The notes under the pieces were generated by a model. The model was not told the origin of the DNA, did not search any database, and saw only the letters and a program-made list of their open reading frames with translations. Below are positions 47,350 through 58,949 of a stretch of 64,000 nt of DNA, in pieces. The position numbers were made by a program, and so were the translations under genes. Origin of the DNA: Eulemur rufifrons (taxonomy: Eukaryota > Chordata > Mammalia > Primates > Lemuridae); NCBI RefSeq assembly GCF_041146395.1, contig NC_090989.1, forward strand, positions 173,011,501 through 173,075,500. Direction: 5' to 3'. Position 1 is the first letter of the stretch, and every line of letters starts with the position of its first letter.

Positions 47350-47835
47350 TCAGGGCTCCTTAATCTGTTTTGTGCCATGGATCCCTTAACAGAGTTACAA
47401 GGCTCCCAGATCCCCTTCTCAGGATAATGTTTTTAAATGCATAAAACAAAACACACAGGGCAATTATATTGAAATCCAGTTTTCAAAATATTTTTAGATG
47501 TGAATTTGTGAGAGAGTAATATGCATGCTTTATTAATACAGTAAATAACAAGATCCATCAGTTAGATACAGCAACCAGATTATTGAAATGATGAAGAATA
47601 TAAACAATATTTTAATGATTCTATAACAATTGTGCTGTTATATGAATATATGTGATTTTTATTTGTGATGAACTCACCGGTACTACTGATTCGAGTGTGG
47701 TTTTCTGCCTTCTTGAATAATTGAAGGAAATGCTAAATTGCAGTTAAAGGTTAATGAAAGGAAAGATACAATTTTTTTTTCCCATTTCAGGTCACAGACC
47801 CTCCGAATTCTATCCACTGAAGCTCTGAACTATAT
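47350..47835 (+). mobile_element. Old DNA-transposon-like interspersed repeat (family not named)
   Basis: About 485 bp. Its beginning (CTGTTTTGTGCCATGGATCC) and end (CAGACCCTCCGAATTCTATC) carry the GGATCCC/GGACCC-type wording of a mammalian hAT-like element. The interior (AACAATTGTGCTGTTATATG, GAAGGAAATGCTAAATTGCA) is one I recall as a common repeat in other mammals, without its name. Confidence 0.45.
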
Positions 47836-47914
47836 TGAGAGTAGTTCTAATGTTGTAAACGAAAAACTAGAAATGAAAGGCCAAAGAAAGGAATTTAATA
47901 ACTTCTCTGTAATT

Positions 47915-48062
47915 GTGTAACCTGAATAAGTCACCTAACATCTCCGAGTTTTCATTTTCTCACTGTAAAATGGGAATAAACCTCTCTTATACAACCAATA
48001 TAGAGGAGAAAAAAAATAATCTAGTTGGAATGACTTTGTGAGCTATAAAACCCTTTATTAAT
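47915..48062 (+). repeat. MIR SINE, sense
   Basis: GTAACCTGAATAAGTCACCT, TTTCATTTTCTCACTGTAAA then ATGGGAATAAACC, CTTTGTGAGCTATAAAACC. Confidence 0.75.
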
Positions 48063-48164
48063 TCTAAGAGATCTTTATTATAAGAGAAGCAGCCACAAGG
48101 TAGTATAAAAATCTGAGCCTCCTATTACTCAGATTTATGCTGTTTAAAAACACAACTCTATTCG

Positions 48165-49765
48165 CTGCCCACTGTCCACACCAGGTTACATTCCATGCTA
48201 AGGTACAAATATAAGTGAGATAGAACCCAACTTTCAAGGAGGTTGGAGTCTACTGTGGGAAAACAGACACAGCTCCACAAAATAGTGAAGGAAGCCCAGT
48301 AGAAGAGAAATGCACAGAAAGGAGGCAGGGAAGGCTTCCTGCAGGAGGTGATGCACCAAGCCTTAAGGGTTGAATAGGAGTTACGCAAAGAAATAGGTAT
48401 TGATGTTACAGTTCGAGGGGACAGCATAATAAACAGTGCAGAAGTAAGATATGGGGTTATGCATATAGGAAATGAGGCTCATTCCATCATTGTCAGAACA
48501 TGAAGTGCTAGAGAAGAGAGACATGTTTTGAGAGAAGAGAGAGGAGAGGTAGAAGCCAGAACATGGAAAATCTTACCTGCTGTGTTAAGAACCTTAGAAA
48601 GTATTTTACAGAGGATGGGAGACCCTAATGTGTTCTGAGATTTATGTTTCAGAAAGAAATTACAAATTGGTGACCTTCTGGAAAAATCTATGTGGTTGGC
48701 CAATATATTGAATTGTTAGTATTCTTCCTATATTTAAAAATCAGGAGGCTACCCTCCCTCTAAAACTGAAAGATCCAACATCTCTAAGTCCATATTATAA
48801 ATGGCATCTGAGTAGTGATATCCCTAGCCTGGACATGGTCTCTCCAAGTGGTCATGGTCTCACCACTCCCTGTTTCCTTGCCGGTGCTGCACCCAAGTGA
48901 GCATGGCCATTTATCATCAGGCTTCCAGCATGTTTTTCTTAGAGAAAAGAAATATTTCTTTGTATTCATGTCTATGCCAAAAGTGGGAAAGTGAGAGAAC
49001 CAAAGGTTCACATTCTTCAAGGAAAATGGGAGAGATGATATTTCCTTTCTTATCCTAGCCTGCTTAACTCACTTATCTGCCTGGGGCTTGACACTTGACT
49101 TTGCAGCCCCTCTTGCATGGCTGTCAGACTCAGGGAAGATGGATTTTACATGGCAAAACTGGAGGTAGGAAGAACAATTGGATTGTTGCCATGATCTAGA
49201 CCAGAAAAAAAAAATGATAAGAGTAGGAGTTAAAACTGTAGTCCTGAGGATGTAAAGGAGAGGTCGATTCAAACGATGCGTAGGAGATGGAACCACAGGA
49301 TTCGTAATTCATTAGCTTTGAGGGTAAGAGAGGAAAAGGATGACTTCCCTGATTTCTAGTTTGTACTCAGAAGCTGGTAGTAGTTCAGTCAACTAGGGGA
49401 TAAAAAAGGAACAGCAGATTTAGGGTAAAGAAGATGGGGTCAGTTTTGGACATGTTGAGTTGGGGGTAAAGTTGGCACGCACAGTAGCAATGTTGAACAG
49501 AAAGTTGGGTACGTGAGCCTGAAAACAGAGAGGTCTGAGTTAAAGGCTTGGATTTAACTAGTCAGCCTCAGATCATTGGTAGGTGAAGCTGTGAGAGTGA
49601 ATCTTACTACTCAGGGAGAGCTTGAGACAAGAATGGCTTGTGGGCAGATGCCCTGAGAACAGCACATTTAAGAAGTAGAGCCCACAAAATGGACCCAGGA
49701 AAAACAAAAACAAAAACAAACAACCAGGCAAGAGTGAGAAGAATCCAGAGATGAAGGTGTTAGGG
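48165..49765 (-). mobile_element. Long L2 element, antisense
   Basis: From the 3' end inward: GCTAAGGTACAAATATAAGT, AGGCAGGGAAGGCTTCCTGC then AGGAGGTGATGCACC, GAGAGGTAGAAGCCAGAACA, GGATGACTTCCCTGATTTCT, GGGTCAGTTTTGGACATGTT then GAGTTGGGGGTAAAG. The order and orientation are consistent over about 1.6 kb, with a poorly matching middle (about 48730-49180). One of the longest L2 copies here. Confidence 0.65.
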
Positions 49766-49889
49766 AAGCCACGGAGGTATATTTTTAAGAAGTATCAGAT
49801 GTAATAAGAGGTGAAGACAAGAATGTCCAATCATTTTGGAAATTTGAAATTCATTGTTGCTCTGAGTGAATTTTGGTAGAGTTATAAGG

Positions 49890-50150
49890 ACAACACCAGA
49901 AAATAATTATATGACACTTACTACATGGAAAACAGAGTCCTAAGTGTTTTATATGTTAACACATTTAACACAACAATCTTATGAGATAGATACCTTGGTT
50001 ATTCCATTTTGCAGTGAGGAAACCGAGAGACAGAGAAACTATATAGCTTTCCTAAGGAAACACAGTAAGTTAAGTGACAGAGCTGAAGTTTCAAACTCAG
50101 GCAGTCTAGCTGCAGAGTCCAGGGTCATGACTTCATTACTATTAAACTAG
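49890..50150 (-). repeat. MIR SINE, antisense
   Basis: ACACTTACTACATGGAAAAC, TTTTGCAGTGAGGAAACCGA, GACAGAGCTGAAGTTTCAAA, CAGTCTAGCTGCAGAGTCCA. Full length. Confidence 0.85.
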
Positions 50151-50299
50151 CTTTTTAGATTATAGTAGGTAACAGATGGGATAACCCAGTTTATGCCTAT
50201 TGTCCCAACATCTAGTCGAAGGAGCAGTTCCTTTCTGGATTTGAATGAAAAGTTCTATCTGGCCACCCCACTAATGCAGTAAATAGGCAACAGGGAAGT

Positions 50300-50385
50300 A
50301 AATTTCATGAGCCAAGTCTATTCTTTGTACCATAGCATCTCACAATTCTTAAGCCCTCGATGAATGTTTGTTAAATGAATGCATC
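50300..50385 (+). mobile_element. L2 3' terminus, sense
   Basis: CATGAGCCAAGTCTATTCTT ... CGATGAATGTTTGTTAAATG then AATGCAT is the last part of L2. Confidence 0.6.
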
Positions 50386-50389
50386 AGAA

Positions 50390-53300
50390 ATGTTTGTTAT
50401 GAGGGGAGAAGAAAAACTGATACCTACAAGGTAAACACTAGAAGACTAGAACATATTAATAAAACTGAAGGGAAGTTGTCAGTAGAGGAGGAACTTTAAA
50501 GGAATATAGGAAAAAGTAAATAACTGAGTCAGTGATATCTCAAAAGAGGGAGAAAGTGATGGTGTTGAAGACATTCTTGCAACACAAAGAAAATAAAAAC
50601 TATTAGAGCTCTGTCATTAAATTCATATTCCTGTCATTTTTCTCCTTTTATCTGTACATTCAACAAATGTGCTAAGCACAAAGGGGTTGGCTTTGAAAAA
50701 AAGAAATAAAACAGTAAAAACAAAAGTGAGGATGTATATGGGTATAACAACATGTAAAGACACTAGATGGAAAATTGACAAAGACCACACTGATAGATTA
50801 GACTCTTTTCCAGAGCCTTCTGCTAAGAGTGAGAGAGTTGTGCAGGCTGGAGGGGAGAGAGGTGGCGATTTGGAATAGACAATGACCGTTCCAAAATGAG
50901 CCAGGGGGAGTTGGCTAATATTTAACAAATAAAAGGATTAAAGGGCAGTTCTGATGGCTCGAGACTGGAGACCATACATTTTACATTGAAAAGATGAGTT
51001 TAGTGCTGCTGTGCATCGAGGTTTCCCTGGACACAGTGATGATAGGATTGAGCCGTGAAGGCATCCGGATGGCTACTGAGGGAGCCGTTCAGATGATCAC
51101 TCAGGAAAGAAGGAGAGGACAAGGCAGGGAAGGATGGGCTAGGAGAAAATAAAGGGACCAACGGCCTGAATGCCACCCTGATGGTGGAGAGTAGGAATGG
51201 GGAGAAGGAAGGCCTGAGAAGGCTTCCAGAACACGAGGCTGTGGTCTGAGAAGGGAATTTAACTGTAAGGAGCCAAGCCGCCTTCTCTCACACTCTGCTA
51301 TTAATGGAACGTGTCTACTACCATTCTTGCTCAGCCACGGGAGGCACGTTCAACATCAAACTTTTACTCAGCCCCAAATATCTTCCCTCCCAGATAATGT
51401 TCCTCGTTCCGTGTTAAGCAGCCATGTGAGCTTAACTACTGTACCACAAGGAAGACTTGCAATCACTGTGCCCCAGGCAAAGGGGACATTTTTGTCTTCC
51501 GTCAGGGAGACATTCCCAAGCATGTGTGAAATTGATTGCAAATCACTTGTGTTGTTTTCTAGATATTGAACATGCCCATTTAACATATTTAATGTGTTTC
51601 TGACATTTACAAAGTGTCTAGCAAGCGTTGGACAATCATTATTTGAAGCATTTTACTGAAAGTACCCCTGAGCAGTTCCTAAACACTGCATTCTTTTTCA
51701 ATCGATTCTGAATATCCCTGAAGAGGGAATTGTAAATGTTGAAAACTGTAGTTGTCAATCATGGGCTCATCTACTCGCCTCTTTGAATGATAATATAAAT
51801 TCATTTGAAACACTACATGTAGCTAGATATTTAGGATTTTTTTTCCTCACTGCTATAGCAATGCTTTATTTCAGTAAGATTGAAAAAAACAAATTGATCT
51901 CTGGAGACATAAATGCTTGCTAACCTTGAGAGTTCCCCGACTCAAGATTTTTGAATTCTTTTTAAGAATGATGGGGTTTGAATGGGTCAGAGGTAGTGTC
52001 CCAAACCCTCTGTCTTGACAAGAGAGCCATTGCAGACGCCTTTCACCCTTGTGTCATTTTTGCTGGGGAGTGACAGGTCCTATATTAGGATGTGAAAATG
52101 TCTGCAATCAGAAAATACAGCATGTTTCCAAAATGACAGAAATGGTGCACGTTCTAAATGCAACTCTTCTTCAAGCCACTTTTCACTCCTGTCTGATCAA
52201 AGTGCAAGCTGTAATCCTCCACTCAGCAATGCTGGAGCATTCTGGAGGCCCCAAATGAGAAGTAAGGCATATAAATGGGCTTGAACCAGCAGGTGAACAG
52301 AGGTGTGGAGTGGCATTGTAGGTGGAGAATGAAAATACGAATCTTTTTGTCCTTAGTTATATTTGATACATTCTATGCATAGGATATCAATTCTATCTAA
52401 TGAGAAAATGTATAGCTTGGCCATTTGGCAATGGGGAGCAGACTTTGTGTAAGCATCTGGCCTAGGAATAATTTGGCGAACAGCAATATGCCAAAATTGT
52501 GTTAGATAATTTTTAAAGAACTATTTGTCAGGCTGAATTCTCATTCCTGGGATGTTATTCATCAACCCCATGATTTAAATGACAGTTAGCTACAAGGTTT
52601 ACATTGCAGTCTGCAGTCAAGGTGGTCACGTTCCCGTAATCCTCTGCGTGTGTCTTCTTTATTGATAAAGATTCAGTAAGTTGTATGGCCTCTCACCTTG
52701 ACACTCTGCTGGAAATCTGAACTTCATTCTCAGGTGCGTCTGAGTAAATAAAGGCATAAGGAGAAGGACTGAAATGAGGAATTAATTCTTTGCACATCCC
52801 GCGGAAGTCGAAGCAGGTTAACAGATGTTCTGTACCAGTGGGGCACCTATAGCAACTTGTAAATTCATAGTGGCGACTGCAATTGTGTTGTTAACTGAAC
52901 GTTCTGCAACTTCAAAATATGAGACCTACTGTCATCAGCCCAGGAATTAACAAAAGAATAGTGGCAGCTTTTCCAGACTTTCTGGCATTATCTCTATAAG
53001 AAATAGGATCATCATAAGTACTGAGTCTCTTAAATGCTCTTCCCTGTCTTTAAACTTTTGTCCCTTTCATCACATCTACTCAGTCACTTCTACTGACCTC
53101 GATTTCACTATGACCATGAACCCCTCGGCCCCTCCCTGTCTCCCCAGTTCATCAGATCCCAACTGGCGTCCAAGTCTTTCCTCCCCAGGCTCAGATCTCA
53201 GGGGTAGCTATTTCAAACAGCCTTGCACTAGAACTGTGAATGTGGAAGCCCATGCCTCTATTCCTCCCCTGTATTCTGTTTGATACAGCCCCAGCTCTGG

Positions 53301-53395
53301 ATTCATAGAGGAAACCATTACCTCCAAGCCCATTTCTGAGCTTCTAAGAAGGGCTGAAATCTTGAGCTGTTTGGATACTGTGTAAAAACCAGCAT
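50390..53395. other. Repeat-poor intronic DNA
   Basis: About 3 kb in which I can name no repeat with confidence, unusual for this window. No coding exon seen. Part of 52400-52900 has the look of conserved non-coding sequence (see findings). Confidence 0.45.
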
Positions 53396-53397
53396 AC

Positions 53398-53697
53398 AAC
53401 ATGTTGTTTAGAAAAATGTATATATATGGAATGGCTAAATTGAGCTAACTCTTCGCATACTTATTTTTTTGGGTGAGATCACTTAAAATCTATTCTGTTA
53501 GCCCTTTTCAAAAATACAATACATTGTTATTAACTATAGTCACCATTTTGTACAGTAGATCTCTTGAATTTCCAACCAAAATTTTGTATCCTTTGGCCAA
53601 CATCTCCCTAACTCCTACCTCCCCAAGCTCCTGGTAACCACCATTCTATTTTCTACTTCTATGCATTCAACTTTTTTAGATTCCACCTAAGTGAGAT
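53398..53697 (-). mobile_element. L1 (MA/PB-age) 3' fragment, antisense
   Basis: TGGAATGGCTAAATTGAGCT, GATCACTTAAAATCTATTCT, ACATTGTTATTAACTATAGT then CACCATTTTGTACAGTAGAT, GTATCCTTTGGCCAACATCT, CCTGGTAACCACCATTCTAT, TTTTTTAGATTCCACCTAAG. A close match to antisense L1 3' UTR. Confidence 0.85.
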
Positions 53698-53699
53698 CC

Positions 53700-53998
53700 A
53701 GGAATGTGCATTTTCACAAACATCCTGGGTGACTCTTATGACATTGTCCCATGGATCATACTTTGAAATAGTTTACTCATGGGTAAGGAGATGAATCCAT
53801 GAAACATTTTAATCATCTGTTCTTCTTGTACTATAGCAGCATATTTTATGAATTAGTACGTGGATATTTGATAAGCCAAAGTTACAGCCTATTTTTCACA
53901 AGGACCACTTATCTGTTCACTGTTTTGTAATTTGTAAGAAGGCTCAGTGTTAAGTGATCTATCCAAAGTCATCAACTCAGAATCCAATGTTATGATAC
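53700..53998. other. Intronic DNA, nothing recognised
   Basis: No supported feature before the Alu. Confidence 0.4.
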
Positions 53999-54359
53999 AG
54001 GATTCTGATTTTTTTTTTTTTTTTTTTTTTGAGACAGAGTCTCACTCTGTTGCCCAGAATAGAGTGCCGTGGCATTAGCCTAGTTCACAGCAACCTCAAA
54101 CTCCTAGGCTCAAGTGATCCTACTGCCTCATCCTCCTGGGTAGCTGGAACTACAGGCATGCACCACCGTGCCCGGCTAATTTATATATATATATTTTTAG
54201 TTGTCCACCTAATTTTTTTCTATTTTTTTAGTAGAGACTGGCTCTTGCCCTTGCTCAGGCTGGTCTCGAACTCCTGAGCTCAAACGATCCACCTGCCTCG
54301 GCCTCCCAGAGTGCTAGGATTACAGGTGTGAGCCACCGCCCCTGGCCAGGATTCTGATT
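53999..54359 (-). mobile_element. Lemur-type dimeric Alu, full length, antisense, perfect TSD
   Basis: Target duplication AGGATTCTGATT at 53999-54010 and 54348-54359, identical over 12 bp. Poly(T) from 54011, then GAGACAGAGTCTCACTCTGT, GCCGTGGCATTAGCCTAGTT, GGTAGCTGGAACTACAGGCA. The middle carries an expanded AT-rich linker (TATATATATATTTTTAGTTG, TCCACCTAATTTTTTTCTAT) that anthropoid Alus lack and lemuriform Alus have. The right monomer ends CCTCCCAGAGTGCTAGGATT, the strepsirrhine form. It is the youngest-looking insertion here. Confidence 0.95.
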
Positions 54360-54364
54360 CTAAG

Positions 54365-55035
54365 TTCATCATTCACCCCACTCTTCCCAAAGTGACTCTG
54401 TGGAGTCACAACAGGGAATAAATAACATGGTGGCAGCTGCCATTATGCCATTTCCAGATATCTTATGTACAAACACTCCATATGCAGGTCACTTTGAACT
54501 GCTTGGTGACCGTGCTTCCCACTTTTTTAAAAAACTATATTACTACTCTGATAGAAAAGAGTAAACCTGAGAGTAAATCAGGTTATGTTTAGTAATATCT
54601 GGGGCAGGGTCCCGGGAAACAGACTCTAAGATCTGCTTGCAGGAGGTATATTAAGTCACGTTCTCCAGATCAACATCTGTGGGAGAGATGGGGTGAGGAT
54701 GCAGGGAGGGGCACAAAAAGGAGTCGAGTAGTGGTACAGCTACAGCAGAACCTCAGGCTATCTCATAGCGATAGCCCTTCAGAGTTGTTCTCCCCCAGGC
54801 AAAGAACCGGAGCATTCTATCCACCATGACTGCATGCTCCAGGGAGAGCATGTGATTTGGGGCCAGGAAGCTCTCTTCAACTGCAAGTAATTCCCCGTGA
54901 ACCATCAGCCATAGCAGAAGCTGGGAGAATGACTGTCTTACCCTGAGTAGGGAGCAGGGAGGATCTAGGTGACACACCGCAGCATCCACTATAAGGAATA
55001 AGTTCCTTAACCTGTAGGACAACAAGCAATAACGC
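54365..55035. other. Intronic DNA, possible old repeat
   Basis: The region 54605-54960 (GGAAACAGACTCTAAGATCT, GCAGGAGGTATATTAAGTCA) resembles a common mammalian interspersed repeat I cannot name. No gene. Confidence 0.35.
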
Positions 55036-55039
55036 TATT

Positions 55040-55066
55040 AAAAAAAAAAGAAAGAAAGAAAGAAAA
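55040..55066 (+). repeat. A-run plus (AAAG)n microsatellite
   Basis: A10 followed by GAAAGAAAGAAAGAAAA. Simple repeat. Confidence 0.85.
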
Positions 55067-55069
55067 CCC

Positions 55070-56470
55070 GTAGGCAAATTTTAGAATATTAAGAGCACTT
55101 GAAGTTATTGAAAATTTCTTCTCGTATTTTGATCTTGAGTCCAAAATCTATATCTTGGACATAAACAAACATTTTTGAACAGCAACTAATTTCAAAGATG
55201 TGATCTTTTTGTTCTCATTATCTTTTAATGCACTAGGAGAAGTAAGCAATGATTCAGACTTAACTGTTCATTTTTGCAAAATACAAGTTCTGAGAATTGA
55301 ATAAATATAACTAAATCCTGATTGTGAGGACAAAATAAATGAAACTAATACTAGTTTTATGGGAGCTGAATGAAAGTGTTTGCAGTTGATAGAAAGTATT
55401 ATCTCGTCTTTGAAATGAGTGATAAGATCAATACAAAGAAATCTCATTGCTGCTTTTTCCCTGATTCCCTATTTGCCCATATAAAACTTTCATTTTACAA
55501 TGCCCAGTCAAATGCTCATGAAGTAATGTCATCCCCAGTGAAATCAAAGAAACTGATAAAGGTAAATTTCTCATGTGTAATCAGAGGTGCCTGAAACTCT
55601 GGAAAACATAATGAAGATGTTCTCATTATCCTTAAACTTGGGTTGTACTTTCAATATTAGTTAGTTTGTTCAGATTCACACAGTAATTAACTGCTGCCTT
55701 GTTATTGAGGTAGACCTTGAGGGAAACACATTCAAGGCCCTTTATTAAGATTTGAGATTGAACCATTGCACCGTCATCTCTGAAAGAATCACTTTAGGAT
55801 TCTTCCCCCATCACCCAGTGGGGCTAAGACATAGCTGTTTGGGGTCTCAGAACGAGAGGAGGAATGAGGCTTTTTTTAATGCCTCCCCTTCCTACAGCAT
55901 AGATTTAGCTGATAACTGGTTGGGGGTGGCATTAGTGAAGTACAAAAAGGGACAGGACTATATGTGTCTTTGTAAATCTCAAAATTCCAGATTTGGAAGG
56001 AAACTTAAGAGCATCCTGCCTTGCCTCAGACCATCCGATGTGTCCAGGTCCTCCCTTCTTTACCGCATGAAAGATGTCCATGCAAGGATGGCAGGAGATT
56101 TTATTTTTCCCCTCGGCACCCACTACTTTGGGTTTGGTTCCTCATAAATAACAGATTTTAATTTTTATTTTTTATACTGTCACTCAGGTTCAGGAAAGAG
56201 GCAGACTTTTAGCATAATAAGGTAACAGGTAGATGCCAGCAGGAACTATCCTAACAGCGCAGTCGAACTACATTTTTAGATATTGCATCCAGAGGCAAGA
56301 TTTCTGTGAGCACATCCTGCTCTTCTCCTCTTTGAGTTCCAGATTTGGAGCATCCTCTGCTCCTTTCCAAGAGTGGAGCCCAGAGGAACAGAGAGTGGCT
56401 ATACAGCTACATAGGTGTCAAGGACAAGAGAGGGCAGGATTGAAGTGGCTCGTTAACACACAGGTTGCTG
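55070..56470. other. Intronic DNA, nothing recognised
   Basis: A + strand open frame of 131 codons at 55752-56147 shows no motif or family resemblance. I treat it as chance. Confidence 0.45.
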
Positions 56471-56474
56471 CCCT

Positions 56475-56600
56475 CCCCCTGCCCAGAATCACTAGAGTTT
56501 CCAATTCTGTAGACCTGGGCTGAGGCCCAAGAATTTTCCACAAGTTCCCAGGTGATGCTGATGCTGCTGGTCTGGAGACCACACATTGAGAACCACTGTA
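56475..56600 (-). mobile_element. MER20-like hAT element, fragment
   Basis: CCCAGGTGATGCTGATGCTG then CTGGTCTGGAGACCACACAT and the terminal TTGAGAACCACTGTA are the typical end of MER20. The other end is poorly kept. Confidence 0.75.
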
Positions 56601-56604
56601 CTAG

Positions 56605-58570
56605 AACTGTTTCCCCCCAAAATTTAGAATATATTTAAAAAGAAGAATGTGTCTTAAAATGAAATCTTTCTCCAAAAGCAGATATAGAAGAGCTGCTCTC
56701 AGAGCCCAAGGTAGAGAAGATAAAGAGTCCAGATAACCTGGCCAGGACATCCTCGAGGAACCCAGAGCACTTAGGCTGCACATATGTGCACATCCCATCT
56801 AAAGATTCTTAGCTAGCTGGACCTGGCAAGGTGAGCTAATTTTTTTCCCCCAACCAGCACCCAATCTGCTCTCAGCTTCTGTGGCTATTGTCACCGAATC
56901 ACTTTATCTTAGTAGGGGTGGCAGCTCGAAAAGGAATTGAAGCCTTGATCAGTGTACAGCCCTCACCATATATATGTCTATACCCCTTTAGTAACAATGG
57001 GCTGTATGGTTTTTGTGGAAGCTTTAACGCTAAACAGAGCACAACCCTACCACAACACATCATCAGGATGTCAGCAAGGATGAAAACCTGTCTCAATTAT
57101 TATGTTCATCTGTTCTCAAGCTGGACGTGGTTGCCTTCCTTCCTCTGGGTAATTCCAGCTGCTCTGTCCTGTGACTCAAGATAGCACAGCAGATGTGTCC
57201 ATCTCTGCCGGTTTTCTGGTGTTCTGTGACTCACACCCAGTTTTCTAGGGGCATTTTTGGCTCTTAGTGTGTAATGGGTTAATACCTTTGGAGAAGAGAA
57301 AGGATCATTCCTAGAGCTGTTGTCTGGATTGCAACAAAGATGTTCATGGCAGCAAAAGTGGGAAAAACTCAAACTATGCAGCAGCAATGCAATTAGTGAT
57401 TGTGAGGCATTGACAAATGGAATATATTTTGACTATTAAAAGTTACACTTTTGAAGACTAGAGAATTCTCAATACAATGGCAAATAAAAAAGAGAGAAAC
57501 CTTAGGAGACTAGAATTTTTTTTTTTTTTTTGTATTTTGCTGCATTTTCAAGTATTTATGTATAGAGAGAGAGTCACACTTAATTTTTCACAAAATATAG
57601 TTAAAAAGAAATAAGTTAGATAAATCTAATAGATAACAGGTTCCAGATAAATTCTGTAGAAAGTAAGATATTCCAATTCTTTATAATTGCTATATATTTA
57701 ATTATCATTAGTTCTATTTTAAATCACACCATGAGAAAAGCTCCTTGTCATAGAGTAAGCTGAGCTTTAGGTTTACTATATTAAATGAAATAATTTCCTT
57801 TGAGAGTAACCTGGTATTTTCCACATTAAATTATGACATATATCTGGAACTTCTCTTCAATGCCTGACAATCAAAACAAAATGTGATGGCATATATATGT
57901 TTTAGCTCTCATTGGTAGGGAAAATTTGCCTTTCATTATGAATGTGATGTTTATACCATTCAGCGACTCTCAAAATTAGCAAGTCTTATAGTAAGGTAAA
58001 CAAAACAACTCTCAAAGTTTTTTATTTTCAATTTAAGTGGCCTCTCTAAAAAAAAAAATGTAGATTAGGCAATAGTTGTAGGCAACTGTAGTCAGTTTCT
58101 TAACTCTGTGTGTGGTACCTGCTTCTTAGTTCTTTGGTTGCTTGTGATTATTATAATTTTAGCTGAAAGGGCATCATAGAGTTTTCTAGCACGTGGGGGG
58201 CATAGATTTCTTTCCAGGGGGACACATTGATTGAGTAAGCCAGTAAATTAACAGCAACAGAACACCATTAAATTTTAAACTTAATTGCCTTCTCCTCCTA
58301 ATTTCTATAGATAGAATCAATAGATGCCAGAGAAAAGTTTAAGGAGTTATTTAGCAAGCATCCATTTCCTGGAACATAGTGGGAAAACCACTGTTTCATC
58401 TCAGAGTTGATGCAAACCACTTGCAACTCAAATGCTGTCCCTTGTGAAGTTTTTATCAAAAAGCTCCATTTTTATTCAGTTTTTTTAATTATCCCTGTTT
58501 TTGACAAACAAATGGGAATTTTAGTTGTATAATAAGTTTGATTTTTCATCTAGATATGCCCCAGCTATCT
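56605..58570. other. Intronic DNA with possible L1 remnant
   Basis: About 57335-57500 (GATGTTCATGGCAGCAAAAG, TCAATACAATGGCAAATAAA) weakly resembles the end of L1 ORF2. A T15 run lies near 57517-57531. No gene seen on the + strand. Confidence 0.4.
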
Positions 58571-58574
58571 TTAC

Positions 58575-58919
58575 CTGTTGAGTTGTGTTTCTTCTCTACT
58601 CCATCTGCCATTTGTAACCTCACTTCCCATCTCCACGGTGAATTGTCAATCTGCATCCTGTGTTCCAGACTTTTATAGAAAAGAATAGTTCGATATAAAA
58701 TACGGAGCATGTCCACATACCCAAGAACAAGCTCTGCCAGTTGATGTTCGGTGTCACATTGGGTGAAGTCAAAATCTGATGACAGGAATATTTTTTTTAA
58801 TTTGGGAGGGTGATTGGCATTCAGTTTATTCTTCTTTCTCCGTATCTGCTGAATTATGGGCCACAGCTTAACAGGCAATTTCATAGCATCTCGAACAACC
58901 ATCTCGAATAAGATGGATA
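58575..58919 (-). CDS. Exon-like open segment, unknown protein (possible unannotated gene or unitary pseudogene)
   Basis: On the minus strand a T-rich tract (22 T, the complement of 58928-58949) runs into GATAACAG, giving an AG acceptor that ends at 58920. 115 codons stay open from 58919 to 58575, then CAACAG meets GTAAAG, a good donor from 58574. The segment is 345 nt and phase 1 at both ends, as a skippable coding exon would be. The translation looks protein-like: KLPVKLWPIIQQIRRKKNKL, NHPPKLKKIFLSSDFDFTQC, a helical stretch ELVLGYVDMLRILYRTILFY, then NSPWRWEVRLQMADG and KKHNST. It keeps about eight CpGs in an AT-rich intron. I do not recognise the protein and saw no partner exons in the window. 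Alternatives are a stray exon duplicated here, a dead exon, or chance. Confidence 0.4.
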
Positions 58920-58927
58920 CTGTTATC

Positions 58928-58949
58928 AAAAAAAAAAAAAAAAAAAAAA
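58928..58949 (+). repeat. Poly(A) tract, 22 A (poly-T on the minus strand)
   Basis: Homopolymer directly upstream, on the minus strand, of the exon-like segment at 58575-58919. It may be an expanded pyrimidine tract of its acceptor. Read on the + strand it could instead be the tail of a retrocopy, but no matching + strand body or target duplication is seen. Confidence 0.85.

Noticed and set aside
55752..56147. A 131-codon + strand open frame.
   Set aside because: No splice-flanked structure, no family resemblance, composition like translated intron. Frames of this length are expected occasionally in 64 kb over six frames.
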